A DNA stretch of 64,000 nt. Source: Haematobia irritans. Lineage: Eukaryota; Arthropoda; Insecta; Diptera; Muscidae. The notes under the pieces were generated by a model. That model saw nothing but the letters and a program-made list of their open reading frames with translations. It ran no database searches and was not told the origin of the DNA. Position numbers and translations under genes: made by a program. Within the stretch, counting starts at the first letter, position 1; each line of letters begins with the position of its first letter. Shown one piece after another: positions 55,901 through 64,000 of the stretch. The stretch is from contig NC_134398.1 in NCBI RefSeq assembly GCF_050003625.1, positions 68,146,891-68,210,890 of the forward strand, given 5' to 3'.

Positions 55901-56130
55901 TATGATAATGGGGAATAAGACTTAAAATGTTTTACGCTTTGCGACATTATTTATTTATTTCAGTCTTTAGAACAAAATTCCTTACAGACTATGACAAATA
56001 AAATATAATTTTAATCTTATAAGTATTAATTAAATTTAGTAGCCAAGTATAATTTAAAATCATTTTTTGCCTTCCCGTAATGTAGGATAGAGATATGTTA
56101 AGATCATATTGTAAGACATGAGAAAAACAA
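52931..56130. other. AT-rich sequence, no gene recognised
   Basis: A 108-codon minus-strand ORF at 53097-53423 has no recognisable domain. 54000-56100 is very AT-rich with short ORFs only, and reads like intergenic or intronic sequence. Confidence 0.4.
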
Positions 56131-57297
56131 GTAAGTAAAGTCTAAAGTCGGGCGGGGCTGACTATATTATACCCTTCACCCCTATGTAGGCCAAAATTTG
56201 TCAACTACTTCACATTTGCTGGAAGCTATATAAAGGAGACAATTTTTTTACTTCTACAAAATCTCTAGAATTAAAATTTAAATCGGCTAATGCTATCCAG
56301 TTAATTGGAGGAAACTTCCATTGAAAATGGGTGTAAAATGTGTAACAACTCTGGTGTACGTATATATGGGAGCTATATATAATCTGAACCGATTTTGACT
56401 AAATTTGACATGTATAGTTAGAATAATAATTCTGCTATCTATGCGAAATTTCACGTAAATGGTGTATAACATTGACCCCCTGGTCATATGAGTGCAAATC
56501 GGACGGAAGATATATATGGGAGCCATATCTAAATCTGAACCGATTTCAACCAAATTTGGCACAATTACCGATACTACTAAATGTACTCCTTGTGCGAAAT
56601 TTGAAGCAAATCACGGCAAAACCCTGGATTTTGAGGCATTATAAGTTCAAATCGGACGAAAGATATATATGGGAGCTATATCTAAATCTGAATCGATTTT
56701 GACCATATTTGGCACATACAATAGTATCGTTAAAAGTACCGCTTGTGCAAAATTTGAAGCAAATCACGGCAAAACTCTGGCTTTTGTGGCCATATAAGTT
56801 CAAATCGGACGAAAGATATATATGGGAGCTATATCTAAATTTGAACCGATTTCAATCAAATTTACCAAGCATTGGTAGAATGTCAATTCTACCGTCTGTG
56901 CAAAATTTCACGAAGATCGGTAGTAATCTTTGGCCTCTGTGGTCTTATGAGTCTAAATCGGACGAAAGAAATATATGGGAGCTATATCTAAATCTGAACC
57001 GATTTGGCTGATATTTTGCAAGATTTTCAAGATTCATATATCTAACCCTGAACCGATTTTTTCCAAAACCAATAGCGATTGTCTCTGTCCCAAGAAACGG
57101 CCCTATGCCAAATTTGAGGACGATCGGACTTAAATTGCGAGTTGTACTTTGTGCACAAACTTACTAAATCGACTCAGAATTTAATTCTAAGCCGATCGGT
57201 ATACTAAAAGATGGGTATATGACCACTATTTCTTGGCGTTACATACAAATGCACAAACTTATTATACCCTGTACCACAGTAGTGGTGAAGGGTATAA
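56131..57297 (+). mobile_element. Helentron-like family 1, copy E
   Basis: Starts GTAAGTAAAGTCTAAAG, hairpin AGTCGGGCGGGGCTGACT (one mismatch), TATTATACCCTTCACCCC; ends AGTGGTGAAGGGTATAA. Four internal units with ATATATGGGAGCTATATC begin near 56497, 56651, 56809 and 56957, about 146-158 bp apart. The repeated peptide-like ORFs here come from these units. Confidence 0.78.
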
Positions 57298-57870
57298 TAA
57301 AGCCTTTCGTATTTGAGAAATCAAGGAGTTAAAAACTCAAGGGTGGGGTGAAATCTAAAAACACATAAGGTATAAGAAGGAAGAATAAATAAGATCGAAG
57401 AAGAAAATTGCATTTTATGCTGAAGAAGATAAGTTCAAGAGATAATTTAGCGATGCGCCTTGCCAAAGAAAAAGGGGGTGCAAATACCGGAGTCTGGAAG
57501 TTATATCCGACTTAAAAGACTATTGGAAGAAATTGTGAGGGTATGAACTTTTGGTGAAGACAACTTTGAGTGTACGAATGGCGAAAGCGATGAAGGGCAT
57601 AGTGTCACTTCTGCGAACGTACGTGATGGCGTTGTATGCACTAACACTACGTTATCAATTACGACCGAGGGCTCAAAATACAGCTGATTCAGATAACATG
57701 GAGCAGTTAGAACGTGAACTTGTCTATCGTTTACATATACTAAAGATGCAGAAAGAAATTATCTGAGGAAGTACCTTGGCAACAAGAGTCAACATGAAAT
57801 TTGCTACGTGATAACATGACTGTGACATGGAAGAAATGTTTACGTTTGCTCGTCGCATGATGTCTGGATG
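57298..57870. other. Unassigned sequence left of hAT-like element
   Basis: A 71-codon ORF at 57551 without known domain. The last ~38 bp (GAAGAAATGTTTACGTTTGC...) recur at 59088-59125. Confidence 0.4.
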
Positions 57871-58940
57871 AGTGTTACCGTTGGAAATTTTGAAAAAGTC
57901 GCATATTCAAAACAAGGTCGCACAAAAAAGTCGCATAATGATAAAGAAGTCTCTTACATTTGTGAAGTCTTTTTATCACAAAAAATGTTCTATAAAACAA
58001 CACAAAAACAATAAAGAAACAGTCCGTTTAACATAAAAGATATTTTACCAACTTATTGTAACATATAATCGAGTAAAGCGTGAACTTGCATGAGAGTAAA
58101 AATGGATTTTTTCGCTTTGCTAAAATTAGCAGAAATGTACACGAACGCCATCCAGTACCAATTTACCATCACCCAATTTAAAGCTTTTAAATCAATTAAA
58201 ATAATAAAAATATTTTTTTTTTTATACTACACATCTAATTGACTCTGTGAAATATATTGCGCGTATGATTTGTTTATGACGAACTCTTGCAAGTTTTTAC
58301 TGGCAAAAAATCCATAGCAAAAACTTGCAACTTCTCTATTTCTCAAACGGCACTTTTGATCTCTCCCTCTGGGTCTCTTTTTTTTGGAGTAAACGAACGA
58401 TTTCCAGTAAAAAATTGTGATCATTTGTGATTTCCAGTAACAATTTGTGATTATCAAAAATTATTAGGTACTAGAACGGACCTAGTGGTTGAAATGGTAT
58501 GCAATAAAAAACAACTGAACAAACCAAAACACCGTGTACGATACCTAACGAATTTTAGGTGTACATTGTGATATTATACGTGATTTATTTCTTTTTTATT
58601 GAGTGCTTCTATGGTTAGCTCAATGATAAATGAACTCCATTTTTATAGCCGAGTACAAACGGCGTTTCAGATTGCGGTGAAGTACTTAGATAAGCTTTGA
58701 AACACTCAGTATCCACCGCTGAAACACATTTTGCTGTTTGGTTGAAACTGGGATAGAATCCATGACCAAGGAAGGTCATTGATCAATGGTGTCTCCCACG
58801 TAAGGCGCACGATTTATAAAAATTGTTTCAAATTGAAGCGCTCATGCGACTAAAGTTGCACATTTTGCATATTTTAAAAAAGTCGAATGACGTTAGAAAG
58901 GATGCAAAATGAGACTAAAGTCGCACAACGGTAACACTGG
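57871..58940 (+). mobile_element. hAT-like element with AGTGTTACCGTTG ends
   Basis: Ends AGTGTTACCGTTG and CAACGGTAACACTGG. Flanks TCTGGATG (57863-57870) and ACTGGATG (58941-58948) agree at 7 of 8 bases. Subterminal AAAGTCGCA motifs occur at both ends. Non-coding; includes a SINE in reverse. Confidence 0.65.
58610..58812 (-). mobile_element. tRNA-derived SINE, reverse diverged copy
   Basis: Inverse of the SINE body (CAGTATCCACCGCTGAAACAC) and a decayed head (CATGACCAAGGAAGGTCATTG). Diverged more than the other copies. Confidence 0.6.
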
Positions 58941-58948
58941 ACTGGATG

Positions 58949-59768
58949 TGTAAATTTATTTCTGCGAACAATACACTGAATTCGTGGCAGGATTTCAAAG
59001 TGAAACTGATTGATTGGAGAATTCAACAAACAATTGAGCGTACGTGACATTTTTAGAAATCTCGAAAATCGTTTCTGGAATCTGGAAGAAATGTTTATGT
59101 TTGCTCGTCGCATGATGTCTGTATGTGGAATTTATTTCTGCGAACAATACATTCATTTGTACATTAAAGTACAAATTCTTGTATTATTTTCATGTTTTTT
59201 TTTATGTATATGAATACACCTATTTTACTGCCTACATAAAATGATGATTTTATGATGATTTTTTTTAATTTAATTTATTTTAAGTTATTATTTAGTCCTA
59301 TCTAAATTCTAAACTAATTTTTAAACACACGACATATGTGTACTTTATAAATAATTCCGAAATATTCAATAAAAAACATAAAATAGAAAAACCATGGCCT
59401 CCCAGTCAGAAATTCCTGATGGTTATAAATATTGAGCGTTGTAACAACGTTGGAAGCTAACGTTGAAACAACGCTTGATAAACAAATTTTAATTGACGGG
59501 TTTTAAAAAGTATATTTTCCACAAAATTATCGTTGAAAATGCATTTTCCTTCAATGTTTAAGGTTTTTTTTACGAATAATGGAGGTATTACTGTTGATAT
59601 GAATTGATTTAGAATAGGATAATATTCATTTTTCATATAAATTGAAGGTGTACACTAAAAAACAGTGAACCTATCAGGAAGAACAATTTTGGTTAATTTT
59701 ACAAATGTAGGCAATTGTATAAAGTTTTAACTAAACTAAACGCTGATTTCACAAATATAAGTGCATAT
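58949..59768. other. Partial direct repeat then AT-rich sequence
   Basis: TTTATTTCTGCGAACAATAC occurs at 58957 and 59136, and the GAAGAAATGTTT..CATGATGTCTG block at 57833 and 59088, so the host sequence was partly duplicated before the hAT-like element entered. No gene visible. Confidence 0.45.
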
Positions 59769-60396
59769 CTGTGGATTTATGATAAAACCCAATAAGTCTA
59801 AAAACACAATTTTACAGGGGAGCGAAAATACACCTATAGGGGGTCTCAAAAACTTCTGTAGAAAAGATCTGGAAAATGTTTAATATTTATGTGATAGATC
59901 TTTTCGATAGCTTATTTTTAGAGAAAATTAGGAATTGACGACTTATGTTGTTTTGTCATATGATATTTTATTTAAAACAAAAACATATCTATTTGTGTTT
60001 TGTCGCATTGAATCCTGATCATATTCTAACTAAAAAACAACACAACTGAAGTTAAATATGCGTTTATTTTTATTTGTTTTTTTTCGACAAAACACCATGA
60101 CTCGAAATAGGTTGTTTTGTAAAAAAAAATTGTCAATTACACAAACCTTATGTGGACTTATGTTGTTTTGTCAAAAGTATCATTCAAGTATTTCGATTTT
60201 ATTTTACAACATATGAGATATGTTGTTTTGCTAAAATTAAACTTAAAAAATTCGAGACACCATTTTTATCTCCCGATCTAGTGCATATATTGTATCTGTA
60301 AACAAAGTAAGATGCGCCTTCAAAAACTACACACAACATACAATTTTTGAAAAATTGTTTTATCTCGTCTTATGGGGTTTTGTCATAAGTCCACAG
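59769..60396 (+). mobile_element. 628 bp element with ATAT flanks
   Basis: Ends CTGTGGATTTATGATAAAAC and GTTTTGTCATAAGTCCACAG (imperfect inverted repeats) with ATAT at 59765-59768 and 60397-60400. TTATGTTGTTTTGTCA motifs recur at about 59942, 60156 and 60366, variants of the terminus. Non-coding; four-base duplication, superfamily unknown. Confidence 0.7.
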
Positions 60397-60400
60397 ATAT

Positions 60401-61272
60401 TGTTCGACTAATTCAAAAAAATTTTTTGGACAAAATAATTTTCTTTCACATTTTAAAGATAATTTCGTTCTTTGAAGGAAAAAAATGGAGTTCAACATTG
60501 CAAGAATGTTCTTTTGGCGCATTTGGGGTAAAATGTACAAATTTTAAGAAATTCTTAAGTATTTTGTTTGAAATACGGACATTTGTGAATAACTTTTCCC
60601 CTTTTTTAGTCCATTAACCAACCTACGCAAAAAATTATTAATGTAATTCCCTTACTTACACAAAACACAATAAGTTCATGAGCTAAAATAGAGTTAAAGT
60701 GACTTTAGTGTCCTCGAGCAGGGCTGTGGAATCGGAGTCTTGGAGTCGGAGTCTGAAGATTTGGCTGGAGTCGGAGTCGTAAAAATTTTGCTCGACTCCG
60801 ACTCCGGCTAAACCAAATTTTTTAAAACACTTCACATTTTTGTAACTAAAAAAGTTTTTACGCAAATTAGTTTCCAATGCGTTATGCATTCGATCAATGT
60901 ACACCATGATTGGAAATGAAAATCAACTTCCAATTACGGCTATCATTTTATATTTCCTAGAATGTTAGACTAGCAAATGGGCTGGATCGATCCATTTTAA
61001 TCCCCATATCAATTTATTTGAAATAATTCGAACAATAATTCGAATTTATTGTTTTTAATTTTATTTTAAGGCTATATACCTACACACATATGACAGAAAA
61101 AATTGTCAAAGCTGTTTTTTATAGAAAATTTTGTCACTATTGTATTTATATGGAATGTTTTGTCAAAATTTAATTTCTATAAAAAAATTATTCGAAATAT
61201 TATTACTATAGAAATATTTTTTTCTATAGAAAATTAAGTCAACATTTATTTCTATAGAAAATAAAAAATAAA
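60401..61272. other. AT-rich sequence with a GGAGTCGGAGTC end
   Basis: 60719-60800 has CAGGGCTGTGGAATCGGAG and repeats of GGAGTCGGAGTC with their complement, typical of one hAT terminus; no partner end seen. 61130-61265 begins the TTTCTATAGAAA repeats. Confidence 0.5.
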
Positions 61273-61275
61273 ATA

Positions 61276-62806
61276 AGTATATACAGCAGTAAGTTCGTCC
61301 GGGCCGAATCATAAACATGAATCAAATATACTAATTTCCCTAGAAAATTCCATGGGGGTTTGATGACAGATCAGTTTAACCAGTTCGCATCCCGAAAATA
61401 AATGCAAAGATTTTACCTATCAGATTCCGGATTTATAAAAACTATTTTTGTTTGAGTTTAAAGGAATCATAAACATATCCTGTAAATGTGCAAGAAAATT
61501 AAGAAAAAATACCTTGATTTGAAATCTAAAATCTATAGTACACCAACTGTTTTATGATTACGAGAAGTAATATCTGGCAAATTTACATTAATGGTAAATG
61601 CACCTTCTGTACCCTCAATATCTGAAACCGGTCTATATGGAGGCCTTACCAGCGTTGCAACAACGAATTTTTATTTTGGACCAAATTTTTCCAAAATTCG
61701 TACCAGGGGACCAGTTTTCTAATTTAAATTAATATAATTTAAAAGTTACAATTTTTCTAAAATTTTTCTTCGAAAGAAAATTTTTTCAAAATTTTATTTC
61801 TATATAAAATTTTGACCTCATTCTATTTCTATCGAAAATTTTATCCATATTTTATTTCTATAGAAAATAGATTTCATTTTAGCCAAAATTTCAATTTAGC
61901 CAAAATTTAATTTCTATAGAAAATGTAGCCAAAGTTTAATTCTATTGAAAATTTAGCCAAAATTTAATTTCTGTAAAAAATTTAGCCAAAATTATATTTC
62001 TATTACACATTTAGCAGAAATCTTTTTCTATAGAAAGTTATCGCAAAATTTTATTTTTTCTTAAAATTTGTACAAAATTTTTGCATAATATTGTATCCCA
62101 AAATTTTTTAAGAAGCTTATTTCTATACAAAATTTTGTTAAAATTTTATTTCTATGAAAAATTTGTTAAAATTTTATTTCTATGAAAATTTTGTTAAAAT
62201 TTTATTTCTATAGAAATTTTTGTCCAAATGTTATTTCTGCAGAAAAATTCCATTTGGTCTGACCATCGGACCAACTTCAATAATTTTTTTGGTCTATTTT
62301 GGTCTAATCGGACTAATGGGGCTACGCCAAAAACATGGAAGGATACGTACAGTATTCAGCACATCTATTGTAGTTCTAGAATATAGACCCCAAAACGGAG
62401 GGCCGGTTTATAAGGGGACTATATCAAAAACTGGACCGATACACAATATATTCGGCACACCTCTTAATGGTCCTAGAATACCTCCAGATTTCCAATTTCA
62501 GACAAATTGGATAAAAACTACGGATTCTAGAAGCTCAAGAAATAAAATCGGGAGTTCTGTCTATATGGGAGCTATATTAAAACATGGTCCGATAATCACC
62601 ATTTTCAGCACTCCTCCTTATAGCCCTAGAATACCTCTAGGTTTCCAATTTCTGGCAAATTGGATAAAAACTACGGTTTTTATGAGCCCAAGAACCCAAA
62701 TCGGGCGATCGGTTGATATGGGAGCTATATCAAAACCTGGACCGTTCTAGCTCATCTTCGACACGACAAACTTATTATACCCCTGTCACCATTCTATGGT
62801 GGTGGG
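61276..62806 (+). mobile_element. Helentron-like family 2, diverged copy
   Basis: Starts GTATATACAGCAGTAAGTTC and ends CACCATTCTATGGTGGTGGG, with two ~145 bp internal units at 62420-62745 (CGGTTTATAAGGGGACTATA, GTCTATATGGGAGCTATAT). A TTTCTATAGAAA array at 61760-62240 lies inside. The hairpin is decayed. Confidence 0.55.
61760..62240. repeat. TTTCTATAGAAA minisatellite array
   Basis: About sixteen degenerate ~28-30 bp units such as AAATTTAATTTCTATAGAAA with GCC or GTT spacers. Confidence 0.8.
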
Positions 62807-62814
62807 TGTAGAAA

Positions 62815-63460
62815 TATTTTTATGTAGAAAATTTTGTCAAAAATTTATTTCTATAGAAAATTTAGCCAAAATTTTGCTTCTATAGAAAATTGTGCAAAAT
62901 TTTATTTACACAAAAAATTTTCCAAAATTTCTATTAATAATTTTTTCAATTTTTTTTCTATAGAAAATTGTGCCAAAATTTTGTTACTATAGATTTTTTT
63001 TATACAAAATTTATACAACATTTTATGTCGATAGAAAATTTAGTCAACATTTTATTTTTATAGAAAATTTAGTCTAAATTTTCTTTCTATAGAAAATTTT
63101 GCAGCATTTTATTTCTTTAGAAAATTTTGCAAAATTTTATTTACTACACAAAAAATTTTCCAAAAATTTCTATTGATATTTTTTTTCAAAATTTTATTTC
63201 TATAGAAAATTTTGTCAAAATTTGTTTACTATAGTTTTTTTTTATAGAAAATTTGGTAAAAATTTATTTATATAGAAAATTTTCTCAAACATTTATTTAT
63301 ATAGAGAATTTAGTTCAAATTTTGTTTCTATAGAAAATTTTGCAAACTTTTATTTACTACACAAAAATTTTTCCAAAATTTCTATTTATATTTTTTTCAA
63401 AATTTTATTTCTATAAAACAATTTGTCAAAATTTTATTTATATAGCAAATTTTCTCAAAT
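62815..63460. repeat. TTTCTATAGAAA minisatellite array, largest
   Basis: About twenty units of the same type, with a higher-order repeat of roughly 200 bp (the CACAAAAAATTTTCCAAAATTTC segment recurs near 62911, 63147 and 63361). Confidence 0.8.
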
Positions 63461-63479
63461 TTTTTTCTTACTGATACTC

Positions 63480-63662
63480 ACTGCTAAGTCGAAAACTGGT
63501 AAAAGTGACTCAAATTTTGCTATATAAAAAATTATGAATGTTTCCCAAATATTGCACGAGATTTTGTAGAAGTCTGATTTCAGATTTTATCAAAAATGTA
63601 GATCTAAATACAAAGTTGTGCAGAGTATGTTACAATCGGCCCGCCCGACTTTAGACTTTCTT
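63480..63662 (-). mobile_element. Helentron-like family 1, hairpin-end fragment
   Basis: CGGCCCGCCCGACTTTAGAC at 63637 is the inverse of the family 1 start. The rest of the element is not recognisable. Confidence 0.55.
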
Positions 63663-64000
63663 TGCGTTACGTCCCATAACGTTAGATTTAAATTTTAGGT
63701 ACAGAGATTTTCTAGAAGTATATACAATTTTGTCTTAATCGATTCAGATTCAAATTCATGCATATGGGAATATAACCCTTTATAATAATTTTCGTCCACA
63801 AATACATATACTGTCGGTATCTTCTCATATTATGATGGGTATTTATATCATTATTTTATTTATTAAACATTGCCCTAAATTTGAAATAAAAAGTTTAATT
63901 GGTATAAATGCGAAATTAAGACCTTTCTTGCACACATAAATAAATACGATACTTTATATCGATCCATATATATACCCCATATATACCCCCTAAATAGAAC
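63663..64000. other. AT-rich sequence to window end
   Basis: No gene or repeat recognised apart from a TATACCCC-rich stretch in the last 40 bases. Confidence 0.35.

Noticed and set aside
56472..57011. ORFs of 76 and 100 codons with repeated FKSDERYIWELYLNLNRF-like peptides
   Set aside because: Products of the same ~150 bp units in copy E; near-multiple-of-three unit length keeps frames open.
62220..62750. 176-codon plus-strand ORF
   Set aside because: It is a translation of two ~145 bp internal units of a Helentron-like copy; the peptide repeats with the DNA unit and has no domain.
1..64000. CRISPR array or prokaryotic operon signals
   Set aside because: The tandem repeats are minisatellites or transposon units without unique equal-length spacers, and the sequence is clearly from an animal genome.

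Overview
The window looks like repeat-rich heterochromatic or intergenic DNA of a higher fly, probably a muscid. The evidence is the mixture of BEL/Pao LTR elements, an RNase-H-bearing LOA-type LINE, mariner copies of irritans-like, rosa-like (DD41D) and DD37E type, and many AT-rich MITEs. I recognise no single-copy host gene and no intact tRNA or rRNA gene. Almost every substantial reading frame is a fragment of a mobile element.

Layout. 1-5.6 kb: minus-strand BEL/Pao element (gag, protease, RT, RNase H; integrase lies beyond the window start), split by two copies of a 976-994 bp TA-flanked MITE. 5.6-11.7 kb: unassigned AT-rich DNA, a hAT end, a duplicated poly-T repeat, a tRNA-derived SINE and old MITEs. 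11.7-14.6 kb: a GGTATT-rich repeat interrupted by an irritans-like mariner whose centre is replaced. 14.8-23 kb: an ATTGA-rich element, a Helentron-like repeat inside it, and a 6.8 kb LOA-type LINE inside that (ORF1, broken ORF2, itself hit by another ATTGA-rich element), followed by a SINE that shares the LINE's 3' end. 23.7-26.2 kb: a rosa-like mariner in a LINE fragment, a Harbinger-like MITE and a fragment of a DUF4218-like protein.

28.1-49.7 kb: one minus-strand BEL/Pao provirus-like element with matching 308 bp LTRs and a 5 bp GCCCC target duplication. It is swollen to 21.6 kb by nested insertions: two Helentron-like elements, a Harbinger-like MITE containing a hAT element, a LINE 3' end, a 1.6 kb element with CCCAATAAACACA ends and a 5.6 kb composite. 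The RT catalytic core is deleted. 49.9-52.9 kb: a second, deleted LOA-type LINE carrying a DD37E mariner. 53-64 kb: AT-rich DNA with a Helentron-like copy, a hAT-like element, a 628 bp element with ATAT flanks, and arrays built on the palindrome TTTCTATAGAAA.

How the parts relate. Because the BEL elements are coding, many nested insertions can be tested by asking whether removing them restores the reading frame. This fixes TA, TTA, AT and zero-base target duplications for different families. Two unrelated-sequence repeat families share one architecture: asymmetric terminal inverted repeats, a hairpin about 10-15 nt from one end, ~150 bp internal repeats and, where testable, no target duplication. 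I interpret both as non-autonomous Helentron/Helitron2-like elements. All family names come from motif recognition by eye; no database search was run.
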